Shown here piece after piece: positions 11,895-25,150 of a stretch of DNA of 64,000 nucleotides. Source of the stretch: Mycolicibacterium monacense. GTDB lineage: Bacteria; Actinomycetota; Actinomycetes; Mycobacteriales; Mycobacteriaceae. A program made the translations under genes and the position numbers. The stretch lies in assembly GCF_010731575.1 (NCBI RefSeq), contig NZ_AP022617.1, forward strand, positions 4,898,001-4,962,000, read 5' to 3'. Position 1 is the stretch's first letter, and each line of letters opens with the position of its first letter. The notes below the pieces were generated by a model. It made no database searches. It worked only from the letters and a program-made list of their open reading frames with translations, and was not told the DNA's origin.

Positions 11895-14405
11895 TCAGAC
11901 CGCATCCGGGTCGGTGTTGACCTCGTCGGTGCTGTCGCCCGCCTCGGCGTTGCGCGCGATGGCAATCAGTGTGTCGCCCTCACCCAGGTTCATCAACCGA
12001 ACGCCCTTCGTCTGTCGCCCGGCCTTGCGGACCTGGCGGGCAGCCGTCCGGATGACACCTCCACCCGAGGTGATCGCGTACAACTCCGTGTCGTCATCGA
12101 CGATCAACGCCCCGACAAGATTGCCACGTCGGCGGTCGTACTGGATCGTCAGGATGCCCTTTCCGCCTCGACCCTGCGCGGTGTACTCCTCGATCGAGGT
12201 GCGCTTGGCGTAGCCACCGCTGGTCGCCACCAGCAGGTAGGTGTCCGGTCGCACCACGTTGAGGGACAGCAGTTCGTCGTCGGCGTTGAACCGCATGCCC
12301 TGCACACCGGAGGTCGCGCGGCCCATCGGCCGCAGCGCCTCGTCGGTGGCGGAGAACCGGATCGACTGGCCCTTGGCCGACACCAGCAGGAGGTCGTCCT
12401 CGGACGAGCAGAGCACGGCTCCGACCAGTTCGTCACCGTCGCGCAGGTTCACCGCGACGATGCCGCCGGACCGGTTGGAGTCGAAGTCGGTCAACCGCGA
12501 CTTCTTCACCAGACCGTTGCGGGTGGCCAACACCAGATACGGCGCGTCCTCGTAGCTCTTGATCTGGATGACCTGCGCGATGCGCTCGTTGGGCTGGAAG
12601 GCCAGCAGGTTCGCGACGTGCTGACCGCGCGCCGTGCGGGACGCCTCCGGCAACTCGTAGGCCTTCGCCCGGTACACCCGGCCCTGGGTGGTGAAGAACA
12701 GGATCCAGTCGTGGGTGGAGCAGACGAAGAAGTGGTTGACGATGTCGTCCTGCTTGAGGCCGGCGCCCTGCACACCCTTGCCGCCGCGCTTCTGGCTGCG
12801 GTAGAGGTCGGTCTTGGTGCGTTTGGCGTATCCGGTCTCGGTGATCGTGACGACGACGTCCTCGCGGGCGATCAGATCCTCGTCGCTGACCTCGCCGTCG
12901 GCGGGCACGATGCGGGTCCGGCGGTCGTCGCCGTACTTGTCGGCGATCTCCTTGAGCTCGTCGCGCACGATCGCGCGTTGACGTTCCGGCTTGGCGAGGA
13001 TGTCCTCGAGGTCGGCGATCTCAGCTTCGATCTTGGCCAGGTCGTCGACGATGCGCTGACGCTCCAGGGCGGCCAGGCGCCGCAGCTGCATGTCGAGGAT
13101 CGCCTGGGCCTGGATCTCGTCGATGTCGAGCAGCTCGATCAGGCCGGCCCGCGCGATGTCGACGGTCTGCGACGCGCGGATCAACGCGATGACCTCGTCG
13201 AGGGCGTCGAGCGCCTTGACCAGACCGCGCAGGATGTGGGCCCGCTCGTTGGCCTTGCGCAGCCGGTACCGGGTGCGCCGCACGATCACGTCGAGCTGGT
13301 GTTCCACGTAGTAGCGGATCATCTGGTCGAGACGCAGCGTGCGGGGGACACCGTCGACGATCGACAGCATGTTGGCCCCGAAGCTGGTCTGCAGCTGGGT
13401 GTGCTTGTAGAGGTTGTTCAGCACCACCTTGGCCACGGCGTCGCGCTTGAGTTCGACGACGATGCGCAGGCCGACACGGTCACTGGACTGGTCCTCGATG
13501 TTCGAGATGCCGGCCAGCTTGCCGTCGCGGACCTGCTCGGCGATCGAGGTGATGAAGTTGTCGTGGTTGACCTGATACGGCAATTCGGTGATGACGATGC
13601 CGGTCCGCCCGCGGCTGTCCTCTTCGATCTCCACGACGCCGCGCATCTTCACCGAGCCGCGCCCGGTCTTGTACGTGTCCTCGATGCCCTGGCTGCCCAC
13701 AATGAGTCCGTGGGTGGGGAAGTCCGGACCCTTCACGCGTTCCATCACCGCGGCGAGCGTCGTCTCCTCGTCGGCCTCGAAATTCTCCAGGCACCAGTAG
13801 ACGGCGTCGGCCAGCTCGCGCAGGTTGTGCGGTGGGATGTTGGTCGCCATACCGACCGCGATCCCGCCCGAACCGTTGGCCAGCAGGTTCGGGAACCGGC
13901 TCGGCAGGACGGTCGGCTCCTGCACCCGGCCGTCGTAGTTCGGAATGAAATCGACTGTCTCCTCGTCGATTTCACGTAACATCTCCATCGCGAGGGGGGT
14001 CAGCCGCGCCTCGGTGTACCGCATCGCGGCCGGCGGATCGTTACCCGGCGAGCCGAAGTTGCCCTGCCCGTCGACCAACGGGTAGCGCAGCGACCACGGC
14101 TGCGCCATGCGGACCAGGGTGTCGTAGATCGAGGAGTCGCCGTGCGGGTGGTAGTTACCCATCGTCTCGGCAACGGAGCGTGCGGATTTCGCGTGTCCAC
14201 GGTCCGGACGGAAGCCGGAGTCGAACATCGCGTAGAGCACGCGGCGGTGCACCGGCTTGAGGCCGTCACGCACCTCGGGCAGCGCACGCCCGACGATAAC
14301 GCTCATCGCGTAGTCGATGTAGCTGCGCTGCATCTCCTGCTGGATGTCGACCGGTTCGATGCGGTCTCCGGCTTCGTCGCCAGGAGGCAACGTGGTATCA
14401 GTCAT
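11895..14405 (-). CDS. gyrA: DNA gyrase subunit A
   Basis: An 836-residue type IIA topoisomerase subunit that breaks and rejoins DNA to introduce negative supercoils with GyrB. The catalytic Tyr130 is in [10 protein letters not shown]. The quinolone-resistance region reads [13 protein letters not shown]: residue 91, which aligns with Ala90 of M. tuberculosis, is Ser here. The GyrA box [10 protein letters not shown] (DNA-wrapping C-terminal domain) is at about 542-551. No intein interrupts the Tyr130 region. It starts 33 bp after gyrB in the same operon. Confidence 0.98.
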   Translation of the reverse strand: MTDTTLPPGDEAGDRIEPVDIQQEMQRSYIDYAMSVIVGRALPEVRDGLKPVHRRVLYAMFDSGFRPDRGHAKSARSVAETMGNYHPHGDSSIYDTLVRMAQPWSLRYPLVDGQGNFGSPGNDPPAAMRYTEARLTPLAMEMLREIDEETVDFIPNYDGRVQEPTVLPSRFPNLLANGSGGIAVGMATNIPPHNLRELADAVYWCLENFEADEETTLAAVMERVKGPDFPTHGLIVGSQGIEDTYKTGRGSVKMRGVVEIEEDSRGRTGIVITELPYQVNHDNFITSIAEQVRDGKLAGISNIEDQSSDRVGLRIVVELKRDAVAKVVLNNLYKHTQLQTSFGANMLSIVDGVPRTLRLDQMIRYYVEHQLDVIVRRTRYRLRKANERAHILRGLVKALDALDEVIALIRASQTVDIARAGLIELLDIDEIQAQAILDMQLRRLAALERQRIVDDLAKIEAEIADLEDILAKPERQRAIVRDELKEIADKYGDDRRTRIVPADGEVSDEDLIAREDVVVTITETGYAKRTKTDLYRSQKRGGKGVQGAGLKQDDIVNHFFVCSTHDWILFFTTQGRVYRAKAYELPEASRTARGQHVANLLAFQPNERIAQVIQIKSYEDAPYLVLATRNGLVKKSRLTDFDSNRSGGIVAVNLRDGDELVGAVLCSSEDDLLLVSAKGQSIRFSATDEALRPMGRATSGVQGMRFNADDELLSLNVVRPDTYLLVATSGGYAKRTSIEEYTAQGRGGKGILTIQYDRRRGNLVGALIVDDDTELYAITSGGGVIRTAARQVRKAGRQTKGVRLMNLGEGDTLIAIARNAEAGDSTDEVNTDPDAV

Positions 14406-14438
14406 CGATGATTCCTAAGTATTTCGGTCGAACGTAGT

Positions 14439-16583
<2,145 letters not shown>

Positions 16584-16686
16584 CTATCCGCGCCGTGCGC
16601 GGAATTTCTCGAACTTCGGTGCGTCGGGACGCCGAAGGGACGGCCCCGGGAACCCCACGCGCCTCTGAGCGCACAGTTGTGAGGAC

Positions 16687-17259
16687 TCATCCGTACGTAT
16701 CGCGCGGGCCGCGGCCCGCGATGTGGTAACGGCCTTTCCGCCACGACGGCGCCGTCGGCCCGGTGATCTTCAGCGAGGTGACGACACCGTCGCCGACGGC
16801 CGCGGCGATCTTCGCCAGAAGCTGCGACTGCACCATCCGGAGTTGGGTGGCCCAGGCGGTCGATTCGGCGGCGACCGTCAGGACGCCCTCGCGCAACGAA
16901 CTCGGGGTGGCGTGTTCGGCGATCTGTTCGCCGACCACCGTCGACCACTGTCCGAACACCGCACCCTCGGCGACCTTGGGGGACCAGCCCCGGGTACGGG
17001 CCAGATCCCGCGTCGCCGCACCGAGTGTCTGGGGGTCGCGGGAATCCGGACCAGGTCCCGACCAGCTGCGGCGCCGTCCCGTACCCGCCACCCGGCGGGC
17101 CGGCGAGGTCCGACCCCGGCCCACGTCCTTACCCTGGCTGCGCGCCGCCCCGCGGGCTTCTTCGAGGGTGCGCCGCACCAGATCCATGCCCTTGAGCTCG
17201 GACAGGTGCGCGGGGGGACCGATCGGGTCGCCGTCGCCATCCCGGTCGTCGTCGCTCAT
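16687..17259 (-). CDS. dciA: DciA-type DUF721 protein (replicative helicase partner)
   Basis: A 190-residue DUF721 protein, counterpart of Rv0004. The conserved domain (about 80-180) contains [20 protein letters not shown], then [20 protein letters not shown] and the terminal RKGRYHI. The N-terminal region is disordered and basic. DciA (DUF721) is the ancestral bacterial factor that helps load the DnaB helicase, which fits a gene lying between recF and gyrB. Its ATG overlaps the recF stop as ATGA. Confidence 0.9.
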   Translation of the reverse strand: MSDDDRDGDGDPIGPPAHLSELKGMDLVRRTLEEARGAARSQGKDVGRGRTSPARRVAGTGRRRSWSGPGPDSRDPQTLGAATRDLARTRGWSPKVAEGAVFGQWSTVVGEQIAEHATPSSLREGVLTVAAESTAWATQLRMVQSQLLAKIAAAVGDGVVTSLKITGPTAPSWRKGRYHIAGRGPRDTYG

Positions 17260-18398
17260 GACTCCACCATCGATACGCGCCCATCGTCGTCGTCCTGCAT
17301 CCGGATCACGATCCGCCGCGCATCCCAGTCGGCGGGGATGTCCTCGGCGACCGCCGCGGTGACCAGCACCTGCTCCGCAGACGCTGCGACCTCGGCCAGG
17401 GCGCGCCGCCGGGCGGCGTCCAGTTCGGCGAACACGTCATCGAGCAGGAGGACCGGATCGCTGCCGTCGGTTCGCAACAGCTCATAGGCGGCCAACCGCA
17501 GCGACAACGCCATCGACCACGACTCCCCATGGCTGGCATAGCCTTTCGCCATCTGGTCACCGAGCCGCAACTCCAGGTCGTCCCGGTGCGGGCCGACCAG
17601 GCAGACCCCGCGTTCGAGTTCGGCGTCGCGCCGGCGGGTCATCGCGTCGAGCAGGGCGGCCTCGTAGTACTCGGCGCTGACATCGTCTTCGGCATCGATG
17701 CTGGTGCGGTACCGGATGGCCGCCGGCCGCGACCCCGGCGCCAGGAGTTGATAGGCCTTCTCGACCTCCGGCGCCAAGTGGTGCACGAGGTCGGCGCGCG
17801 CGGCCATCAACAACGCACCGTGCGCGGCGAGGTGCCCATCCCACACGTCGAGGGTCTCGAGAACGCTGCGGTCTCCGCGGTACCGGGCCCCCGCGGCGCT
17901 CTTCAACAGTGCGGTGCGCTGCCTGATGACCCGGTCGTAGTCGGCGCGTACGCCGGCGATGCTCGGGCGACGGGTGGTGGCGAGTTCGTCGAGATAGCGG
18001 CGGCGTTCGCCCGGGTCACCGCGTACCAGCGCCAAATCCTCGGGGGCGAACAGCACCGCACGCAACACCCCGAGCACTTCGCGGGGGCTGCGCACCGGTG
18101 AACGGTTGAGCCGCGCCTTGTTCGCCCGGCCGGTGGTGATCTCGAGGTCGACCGCCAACTCGCGACCTTCGTTCACCACGATGGTCGACACCACCGCGCG
18201 CGGTGCGCCGGCCCGGATGAGCGGGGCGTCCGAGGCCACTCGGTGTGAGCCGAGCGTTGCCGAATACCACAGCGCCTCAACGAGATTCGTCTTGCCGAAA
18301 CCGTTGGGGCCGACGAAGACGGTACGGCCGGGCTCCAACTCCAGATCGGCGCGCGCCCAGGACCGGAAGTCGGTCAGCGTCAGATGCCGGACGAACAA
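17256..18398 (-). CDS. recF: DNA replication and repair protein RecF
   Basis: A 380-residue SMC-like ATPase that helps load RecA at gaps in DNA. Walker A is [16 protein letters not shown] (about residues 28-43), the signature region is [19 protein letters not shown] and Walker B is [16 protein letters not shown] start with GAGGAG eight bases upstream. Its 3' end overlaps dciA, and gnd lies 52 bp upstream. Confidence 0.96.
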   Translation of the reverse strand: MFVRHLTLTDFRSWARADLELEPGRTVFVGPNGFGKTNLVEALWYSATLGSHRVASDAPLIRAGAPRAVVSTIVVNEGRELAVDLEITTGRANKARLNRSPVRSPREVLGVLRAVLFAPEDLALVRGDPGERRRYLDELATTRRPSIAGVRADYDRVIRQRTALLKSAAGARYRGDRSVLETLDVWDGHLAAHGALLMAARADLVHHLAPEVEKAYQLLAPGSRPAAIRYRTSIDAEDDVSAEYYEAALLDAMTRRRDAELERGVCLVGPHRDDLELRLGDQMAKGYASHGESWSMALSLRLAAYELLRTDGSDPVLLLDDVFAELDAARRRALAEVAASAEQVLVTAAVAEDIPADWDARRIVIRMQDDDDGRVSMVES

Positions 18399-18450
18399 CT
18401 CACTGCTCCTCGCGTCCGCGGCATCTCATTGCACCTCGCAACCGCGGCAT

Positions 18451-19344
18451 CTACCCCGACTTGCTGATCCTCTGGACGGCGTGCCCGCCGAACTGGTTCC
18501 GCAACGCCGAGACGGCCTTCATGGTGGGGGAGTCCTCCTGGCGCGATTCAAACCGCGCGAACAGCGATGCCGCGATGGACGGCACCGGCACGCGGAGGCG
18601 GATCGCCTCCTCGACCGTCCACCGGCCTTCGCCGGAATCCTCGGTGTAGCCGGAGATCTCGGCCAGGCCGGGATCCTCCCGGAGGGCCTTGGCGAGCAGC
18701 TGCTGCAGCCATGACCGGACCACCGTGCCGTTCGTCCAGGCCTGGTACACCGCCTGCGGATCGCGGATCAACTCCTCGGCGGCCAACAACTCATAACCCT
18801 CGCCGTAGGCGGTCATCAACGCGTACTCGACACCGTTGTGCACCATCTTGGCGAAATGACCCGCACCGACGGGTCCCGCGTGGACGAATCCGTCCGCCCG
18901 GTCACCCGGGGGGCGCAGGGTGTCGAAGATCGGCATGACCCGTTCGATGTCGGCGTCGTCGCCGCCGACCATCAGGCCATACCCCTCCGCCAGCCCCCAG
19001 ACACCGCCGGACACGCCCGCGTCGATGAAGCCGATTCCCTTGGCTTTCAACAGCTCTGCGTGCGGAGCGTCCTCGGTGAAGCGGGAGTTGCCGCCGTCGA
19101 TCACCAGGTCGCCCTCACCCAGCACCTCGGCGAGCGACACGATCGTGTCGTGCGTGACCGGACCGGACGGCACCATCACCCACACCACCCTGGGCGCGGC
19201 CAGCGCGTCGGCCAGCGCGGCGAGCGACGGGACGTCGGTCACCTCGGGCCGGGGATCGAAGCCGACGACTTCGTGTCCGCCTTCGCGAAGGCGTTCCCGC
19301 ATGTTGAAGCCCATCTTGCCGAGCCCCACCAGACCCAGTTGCAT
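18451..19344 (-). CDS. gnd: 6-phosphogluconate dehydrogenase (short, GndA-like)
   Basis: A 297-residue oxidative decarboxylase of the pentose phosphate pathway, converting 6-phosphogluconate to ribulose 5-phosphate. A Rossmann motif GLVGLGKMGFNM opens the protein (residues 4-15), followed by VIDGGNS, DAGVSGGVWG and HAGPVGAGHFAKMVHNGVEY (substrate and catalytic Lys/Asn). This short form is usually NAD-dependent (family knowledge). AGAGGGG precedes the ATG. It lies between dnaN and recF, a place where M. tuberculosis has no gene but rapid growers such as M. smegmatis do. Confidence 0.93.
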   Translation of the reverse strand: MQLGLVGLGKMGFNMRERLREGGHEVVGFDPRPEVTDVPSLAALADALAAPRVVWVMVPSGPVTHDTIVSLAEVLGEGDLVIDGGNSRFTEDAPHAELLKAKGIGFIDAGVSGGVWGLAEGYGLMVGGDDADIERVMPIFDTLRPPGDRADGFVHAGPVGAGHFAKMVHNGVEYALMTAYGEGYELLAAEELIRDPQAVYQAWTNGTVVRSWLQQLLAKALREDPGLAEISGYTEDSGEGRWTVEEAIRLRVPVPSIAASLFARFESRQEDSPTMKAVSALRNQFGGHAVQRISKSG

Positions 19345-19373
19345 GTCCGCCCCTCTTGGTTGCGTCGGTCCGG

Positions 19374-20570
19374 TCAGCCGGGAAGCCGTACCGGCATCAA
19401 CAGGTAAACGTAATCGGTCTGCAGGGCCGGGAACGGGCCGGCGCCACCGCCGGTGTCCTCGTCGCCCGCCGGGCGGAGGACCGCGGGCCGGCTGGGCGTC
19501 GTGAAGCCGAACGTCACCCGCTCGGAATGCAGCGAGCCGAGGCCGTCGGTGAGATACGTCGGGTTGAAGGCGATGGTGAGCGGCTCACCGGAGAACGCGA
19601 CGGCCAGGTCCTCCTCGGCGCGGCCGACGTCGTCGGCGCCGGCGGACAACCGCAACACGTCGTCGGCGAATTCCATCCGCACCTGGGCGCCGCGGTCGGC
19701 CACCAGCGCGACACGCTTGATCGCCTCGGTGAGTTCGGCGACGCCGATCGTCGCGACCGCGGTGTGCTCACTGGGCAGCAGTTGGCGGAACTTCGGGAAT
19801 TCCGCGTCGAGCAGGCGGGTGGTGCTGCGCTTGCCCTCGCTGCGAATCCCCAGCAGGCCCTCTTTGCCGACCGCGGATCCGGCGCCCAGCGCCAGGTGCA
19901 CATCGGTCCCGTCGGTGCCGGCCTTGGCCGCCTCGGCGAGGGTCTTGGCCGGTACCAGCACCGCGGCCTCGACGTCGGGCGAGCTCGTCGACCAGGTCAA
20001 CTCGCGCACCGCCAGGCGGAACCGGTCGGTTGCCGCCAAAACCACACTCTCACCGGTGATCTCAACGCGGATGCCGGTGAGCATCGGCAGCGTGTCGTCG
20101 CGGCCGGCGGCCACCGCGACCTGGCCGATGGCTTCGGCGAACAGGTCGGCGCCGATCACCCCGGTCTCGTCGGGCAGCGTCGGCAGCGCGGGGTAGTCCT
20201 CGACGGCCATGGTCGGCAGCGAGAAGCGGGCGCTCCCGCAGGTCAGCGAGACGCGGGTGCCCTCGACGCTGACGTCGACGGGTTTGGCGGGCAGCGCCTT
20301 GGTGATATCGGACAACAGCCGTCCCGACACCAGAACGCTTCCCGGAGAAGCGATTTCGGCCGCGACACGCACCTCGGCCGAAACCTCGTAGTCGAATCCG
20401 GAGATCGTCAGCCCGTCGTCGTCGCCGGTGAGCAGCACGCCGGCCAGCACGGGGACGGTCGGACGGGTCGGCAGATTGCGGGCCACCCAGGCCACTGCGT
20501 CGGCGAAGTCCTCTCGCACCAGGCGGAACTTCAGGTCGGTGTGACCCGCCGTCGTCGGCACCACGTCCAT
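19374..20570 (-). CDS. dnaN: DNA polymerase III beta subunit (sliding clamp)
   Basis: A 398-residue ring clamp that tethers the polymerase. Three repeated clamp domains are evident (about 1-130, 135-255, 260-398), with the C-terminal pocket ending [13 protein letters not shown]. The ATG at 20570 with AAGGGA upstream is chosen; a much longer in-frame extension runs into oriC and has no coding character. The family length (about 400) agrees. Confidence 0.97.
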   Translation of the reverse strand: MDVVPTTAGHTDLKFRLVREDFADAVAWVARNLPTRPTVPVLAGVLLTGDDDGLTISGFDYEVSAEVRVAAEIASPGSVLVSGRLLSDITKALPAKPVDVSVEGTRVSLTCGSARFSLPTMAVEDYPALPTLPDETGVIGADLFAEAIGQVAVAAGRDDTLPMLTGIRVEITGESVVLAATDRFRLAVRELTWSTSSPDVEAAVLVPAKTLAEAAKAGTDGTDVHLALGAGSAVGKEGLLGIRSEGKRSTTRLLDAEFPKFRQLLPSEHTAVATIGVAELTEAIKRVALVADRGAQVRMEFADDVLRLSAGADDVGRAEEDLAVAFSGEPLTIAFNPTYLTDGLGSLHSERVTFGFTTPSRPAVLRPAGDEDTGGGAGPFPALQTDYVYLLMPVRLPG

Positions 20571-20987
20571 AGCGTCCCTTCGCAATAACACCACAATGAG
20601 CTCTACCAGCGGTTTCACCGGCGTCTCGGAACGCGTCGCCCTGATGCGTCTCGACGACCGTAACGGCTGTCGATGAACCACCGTAGAGCTTTCCAGTCGA
20701 ACTTGAAAGCTAATCGATCGGGCTGACATCGGGCGCACCTCGACGACGTCGGGTGCGGTGAGTGGGTGTGTCCCCAAAGCCTTTGTTCTTAGAAGAGAAC
20801 TAGAGAGATATACAAGCAACAGTATTAGGGCCTGTGGAGATTGGGGATGAACGCCGTTCGGCCCAGCCTGACAGGCGTGTCGGCATGTGCGGCGGCTGTG
20901 GACGGACCGGCGGGCGGTACGCGCCGGCTGTGCACGACGGCGACGTTGTGTAACAAGAGCGGCTTGCTCCAGGGTTCGGTCACCAGG

Positions 20988-21007
20988 TTGTCCCCAGATT
21001 GTCCACA
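20988..21007 (+). promoter_or_regulatory. Tandem DnaA boxes
   Basis: TTGTCCCCA and TTGTCCACA with starts 11 bp apart. The second is a perfect match to the mycobacterial consensus TT(G/C)TCCACA. Confidence 0.85.
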
Positions 21008-21080
21008 GGGTCGGTGAGTGACAGATGTGACAGCGGGTGCCCAAGTTTTTTGGATCCGCGGGCTTTCGACACGTGACAGA

Positions 21081-21107
21081 AGGCCGCCGGATGGACCCCG
21101 GCGGCCT
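21081..21107 (-). terminator. Hairpin downstream of dnaA
   Basis: AGGCCGCCGG and CCGGCGGCCT form a perfect 10-bp stem with a 7-base loop, 26 bases past the dnaA stop. No real U tract follows on the minus strand. Confidence 0.6.
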
Positions 21108-21133
21108 GAAATCGGGAAAAAAAGGGACGACGT

Positions 21134-22621
21134 TCAGCGCTTGGCGCGCTGGCGGATCCGCGTGGTGAGTTCCTTGACGTGATCGAACACCTCGCGGCGT
21201 TCGGCCATCTCGCCGCGGATCTTCTTCTCCGCGTACATCACGGTCGTGTGGTCGCGGCCGAACGCCTGCCCGATCTTCGGCAGCGACAAGTCGGTGAGCT
21301 CGCGGCACAGGTACATCGCGATCTGGCGGGACTGCGCCAGCGCCCTGGTCTTACCCGGGCCGCGGAGCTCTTCGATCGTGGTCTCGAAGTACTCGGCGGT
21401 GGCGGCCATGATCGCCGCGGTCGAGATCTGCATGGTGCTGGCGTCGGAGATGAGATCCCGCAGCACGATCTCGGCGAGCGACTTGTCGATCGGGGTCTTG
21501 TTGAGCGAGGCGAACGCGGTGACCCGGATCAGCGCCCCTTCGAGCTCGCGGATGTTGCGCTCGATGCTGCTGGCGATGAGCTCGAGGACGTCGTCGGGAA
21601 CGTCGAGCCGGTCCATCTGGGCCTTCTTGCGCAGAATCGCGATTCGGGTCTCGAGTTCGGGCGGCTGCACATCGGTGATCAGCCCCCATTCGAACCGCGT
21701 CCGCAGCCGATCCTCCAGTGTCGCCAGCTGTTTGGGCGGCCGGTCGGAGGAGATGACGATCTGCTTGTTCGCGTTGTGCAGCGTGTTGAAGGTGTGGAAG
21801 AACTCTTCCTGGATACCTTCCTTGCCCTCGATGAACTGGATGTCGTCGACCAGCAGCACGTCGATGTCGCGGTAACTGCGCTTGAACGACGCCTTGCGGT
21901 CGTCGCGCAGCGAGTTGATGAAGTCGTTGGTGAATTCCTCGGTGGAGACGTACTTCACGCGCATACCGGGGAAGAGGCGTTGGGCATAGTTACCGGCCGC
22001 ATGCAGCAGATGGGTCTTGCCCAGACCGGACTCACCCCAGATGAACAACGGGTTGTACGCCCGGGCCGGCGCCTCGGCGATGGCCAGCGTCGCCGCGTGG
22101 GCGAACCGATTGGAGGCGCCGATGACGAACGTGTCGAACGTGTAGCGCCGGTTGAGGCTGACGGCGTTCGGATCTTCGGCGGCCGGGGTCTCGGGCGGGC
22201 GGCTGAAGTAGCGCGGCCAGGTCTCTTCGGCGCTGACCCGGGCTTCGGTGTCCTCGTCGACCTCGTCGATGTCGGCGATCACCGGGGACGGCGGCGGGTC
22301 GTCGTCCTCGGGGGAGGGGGTGGCGATCCGCACACCGAGTTCCACCCGTTGACCGAGGTGGCGGCTCAAGGCGGTGATGATCGGTTCGCGGAGGTGACGT
22401 TCGATCTCGTTCTGGACGAACGGTGTCGGAACCGACAGCAGGGCGAAACCCTCGGTGATCACGAGCGGCTTGACCAGTTTCAGCCAGGCTCGTTGCTGCG
22501 GGGTCAGGGTCGGCAGCGCACCGTCACCGTTGCGCGGTCCCGTGGCGGCCGGGTCACCGTTGAGTTCGGCGACGACGGTGTTCCAGACCGCGACAAAAGG
22601 TGGGTCGGGGTCGGCTGTCAA
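21134..22621 (-). CDS. dnaA: Chromosomal replication initiator protein DnaA
   Basis: A 495-residue AAA+ initiator. Domain I (about 1-90) includes [17 protein letters not shown]; Walker A is [15 protein letters not shown], Walker B is [15 protein letters not shown], and domain IV carries the DnaA signature [14 protein letters not shown]. Domain II is acidic and disordered. TTG start with AAGGGGG upstream, as in other mycobacterial dnaA genes. DnaA boxes in the upstream region suggest autoregulation. Confidence 0.97.
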
Positions 22622-23174
22622 CGACTGCTACCCCCTTGCGGTCTGTCCAGAGACGACCAGATCGAACGAAGACAGAACTGTCCACAAAGTTATCCACAAC
22701 CTGTGGAGTAAGACAGTCGTCGTCGTTCTGTTGTCTACCGGTTGGGACGGTCCCGGGACGGGGCTCGGCACAGCGGACGGTGCGGCTGTGGGCTCGCGGC
22801 CGGTGGATCGTCCTCATTTCGTTGTCGGCGGCCGCCTCAGGTGCGAAACGGCATTGCCAGAAGCTAACAGTTTTCTCTCGTAGTGCCAACCGTTCGACAA
22901 CATTGGGGCACTTCATCTTTCTGTCCGGCGGACAGCGGTGAAGAATGTGACGAATGTCAACGATCGGGCGCCTGATCGGCGAGGTTTGACCCGGGGAAAT
23001 CTCGTCAGTACCCTCGAACAGTCGCCCGCACGTGGCGATACGGCTGCGATCCGAAAGACGGAGACCGCGCCGGCAAGCACGCAAGACGCACGAAGCTTAA
23101 CAACGGCGACCGCGTCCACCCGCTGTGACAGGCGGATGGAATGCGGACGCCACACGTAACAAGGAGAGATTGCC
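22622..23174. other. dnaA-rpmH divergent intergenic region
   Basis: A 553-bp region without a convincing gene, holding the dnaA promoter on one side and the rpmH promoter on the other. DnaA boxes cluster at 22679-22709. The middle (about 22900-22960) is less GC-rich. The rpmH side ends in AAGGAGA before its GTG. Confidence 0.7.
22679..22709. promoter_or_regulatory. DnaA boxes upstream of dnaA
   Basis: CTGTCCACA (22679-22687), perfect TTATCCACA (22690-22698) and minus-strand ACTCCACAG (22701-22709) lie about 60-90 bp before the dnaA start. They probably serve autoregulation of dnaA, or help the origin. Confidence 0.75.
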
Positions 23175-23318
23175 GTGGCCAAGGGCAAGCGGACATTCCA
23201 GCCCAACAACCGCCGTCGCGCGCGGGTGCACGGGTTCCGGCTGCGGATGCGTACCCGTGCCGGCCGGGCGATCGTGACGGGCCGTCGTCGTAAGGGCCGC
23301 CGTTCCCTGACTGCGTGA
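23175..23318 (+). CDS. rpmH: 50S ribosomal protein L34
   Basis: A 47-residue highly basic ribosomal protein; the order [20 protein letters not shown] then [20 protein letters not shown] is the L34 signature. GTG start with AAGGAGA upstream. It begins the rpmH-rnpA-yidD-yidC-jag-rsmG-parA-parB run divergent from dnaA. Confidence 0.97.
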
Positions 23319-23339
23319 GTCGACGCAGGATCTCACGCG

Positions 23340-23696
23340 GTGCTTCCGGCTCGGTACCGGATGACCCGGTCGACGGAGTTCAGTACCACAGTCAGTAAAG
23401 GGGTGCGCTCGGCGCAACCCGATCTCGTGCTGCACATGGCGAACGTCCTCGACGATCCGAGCGGTCCACGTGTCGGGTTGGTGGTGGCCAAATCGGTCGG
23501 TAACGCCGTCGTACGCCACCGGGTCTCCCGTCGACTGCGGCACAGTGTCCATCCGATGCTCGACGAACTGCAACCCGGTCACCGGCTGGTGATCCGTGCG
23601 CTGCCGGGTGCCGCGTCGGCGACGTCGGCCCGACTCCACCAGGAACTGTCCGCGGCGCTGCGCCGAGCCCGGCCGCGCGTCGAGGCGTCGGCGTGA
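23340..23696 (+). CDS. rnpA: Ribonuclease P protein component
   Basis: A 118-residue RNase P protein, which assists the catalytic RNA in 5' tRNA maturation. The RNR signature appears as [18 protein letters not shown] (about 55-72). GTG start, 21 bp after rpmH, with GCAGGA upstream; the stop overlaps the yidD start. Confidence 0.95.
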
Positions 23697-24019
23697 ATGC
23701 ACCACGACGGGTGAGCATCTCGGCCGCGAAGGCCGTCATCTACGTCATCCAGCTCTACCGCCACATGATCTCTCCGCTTCGTTACCCGTCGTGCCGGTTC
23801 ACCCCGACCTGTAGCCAGTACGCCGTGGACGCGCTCACCGAGTACGGACTGGTGCGCGGCGGATGGCTGTCGCTCGTGCGGCTGGCGAAGTGCGGCCCGT
23901 GGCATCGGGGAGGATGGGACCCGATCCCCGAACGGCCGGACGCGGCGAGCGCGCCGCCCGAAGACCGAAGCGGTGCAGACTTCACCGCCGACCCCGTCAG
24001 GAGCAAGTCGCGTGTTTAA
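23693..24019 (+). CDS. yidD: Membrane protein insertion efficiency factor YidD
   Basis: A 108-residue YidD protein. The family core is complete: [20 protein letters not shown] then [11 protein letters not shown] and [11 protein letters not shown], with the usual cysteines. The C-terminal extension is acidic. The GTG overlaps the rnpA stop (GTGA) and its own end overlaps the yidC start by 8 bp. It aids YidC-dependent insertion of membrane proteins (family knowledge). Confidence 0.93.
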
Positions 24020-25115
24020 CTGGTTCAGCCTCGACATCATCTATTACCCGGTGTCGGCGATCATGTGGGTCTGGTACAAGGCGTTCGCCTTCCTCCTCGG
24101 CCCGGACAACTTCTTCGCCTGGGCGCTGTCGGTGATGTTCCTGGTGTTCACGCTGCGCGCGATCCTCTACAAGCCGTTCGTCCGGCAGATCCGCACCACG
24201 CGGCAGATGCAGGAACTGCAGCCCCAGATCAAGGCGCTGCAGAAGAAGTACGGCAAGGACCGCCAGCGGATGGCGCTGGAGATGCAGAAGCTGCAGAAGG
24301 AACACGGGTTCAACCCGATCCTCGGATGCCTGCCGATGCTGGCCCAGATCCCGGTGTTCCTGGGTCTTTACCACGTGCTGATGTCCTTCAACCGGACCCA
24401 GACCGGCATCGGCCGGCTGGGTCTGTCGGTGGAGGAGAACCGCAGCCTCCCGAACTATCTGTTCAGCGCGACCGACGTGGGCCACTTCCTCGACGCCAAC
24501 CTGTTCGGGGCGCCGCTGGGCGCGACGATGATCCAGCAGCACGGCCTGGAGGCGTTCACCGAATTCAACCGCGTCGCGGTGGTGGTCGTCGGGGTCCCGA
24601 TCATGCTGCTGGCGGGTATCGCGACGCACTTCAACAGCCGAGCCTCGGTGGCCCGCCAGACGCCGGAAGCGGCTGCAAACCCGCAGACCGCGTTGATGAA
24701 CAAGCTTGCGCTGTACGTGTTCCCGCTCGGTGTGGTGGTCGGCGGTCCGTTCCTGCCGCTCGCGGTGATCATGTACTGGCTCGCCAACAACATCTGGACC
24801 TACGGTCAGCAGCACTACGTGTTCGGCAAGATCGAGAAGGAAGAAGAGGCCAAGAAGGTCGAGGCGTTGGAGCGCCGCGCCGCGAACGCCCCGGCGCCCG
24901 GCGCCAAGCCCAAGCGCACCCGTAAGGCTCAGGAGGGTGCCGACGCCGGCGCGGAAGCGGTCGACGGTTCGGTGACCGATGCCGCCGGAACCGACGAGGC
25001 GGCCGGTGGGCCCGCGGCGAAGGCGAGCGGGAACGGGGCGGCCAAACCGAGTGGCGGACAGGCCGTGAGCCGAACGCCCAAGCCGGGAGCCCGGCCCAAG
25101 AAACGCAAGCGTTGA
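24012..25115 (+). CDS. yidC: Membrane protein insertase YidC
   Basis: A 367-residue YidC/Oxa1 insertase. The start [20 protein letters not shown] leads into the first transmembrane helix; the cytoplasmic loop has [20 protein letters not shown] and [10 protein letters not shown], and further helices include [20 protein letters not shown]. The C-terminal tail is basic and Pro/Ala-rich, ending PKKRKR. The GTG at 24012 with AGGAG eight bases upstream gives the family length; an earlier in-frame ATG lies inside yidD. Confidence 0.95.
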   Translation: MFNWFSLDIIYYPVSAIMWVWYKAFAFLLGPDNFFAWALSVMFLVFTLRAILYKPFVRQIRTTRQMQELQPQIKALQKKYGKDRQRMALEMQKLQKEHGFNPILGCLPMLAQIPVFLGLYHVLMSFNRTQTGIGRLGLSVEENRSLPNYLFSATDVGHFLDANLFGAPLGATMIQQHGLEAFTEFNRVAVVVVGVPIMLLAGIATHFNSRASVARQTPEAAANPQTALMNKLALYVFPLGVVVGGPFLPLAVIMYWLANNIWTYGQQHYVFGKIEKEEEAKKVEALERRAANAPAPGAKPKRTRKAQEGADAGAEAVDGSVTDAAGTDEAAGGPAAKASGNGAAKPSGGQAVSRTPKPGARPKKRKR

Positions 25116-25150
25116 CCAGTCGGGGACTGGCGGAAGAGGGAGAGGCAGAC

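Larger units (their letters stand above)
20571..21133. other. oriC: Replication origin oriC (dnaN-dnaA intergenic)
   Basis: A 563-bp noncoding region between dnaA and dnaN, where mycobacterial oriC lies. DnaA boxes seen: TTGTCCCCA (20988-20996) and TTGTCCACA (20999-21007) in tandem at 11-bp spacing, and degenerate boxes GTGTCCCCA (20768-20776), TCTCCACAG on the minus strand (20832-20840) and CCGTCCACAG on the minus strand (20896-20905). An A/T-rich stretch at about 20780-20828 (TTCTTAGAAGAGAACTAGAG and onward) is the likely unwinding element. Confidence 0.9.

Noticed and set aside
13990..14060. GyrA intein
   Set aside because: The Tyr130 region is continuous coding sequence.
20571..21308. 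N-terminal extension of dnaN through oriC
   Set aside because: No family similarity, contains DnaA boxes, and the ATG at 20570 has a Shine-Dalgarno sequence and gives the family length.
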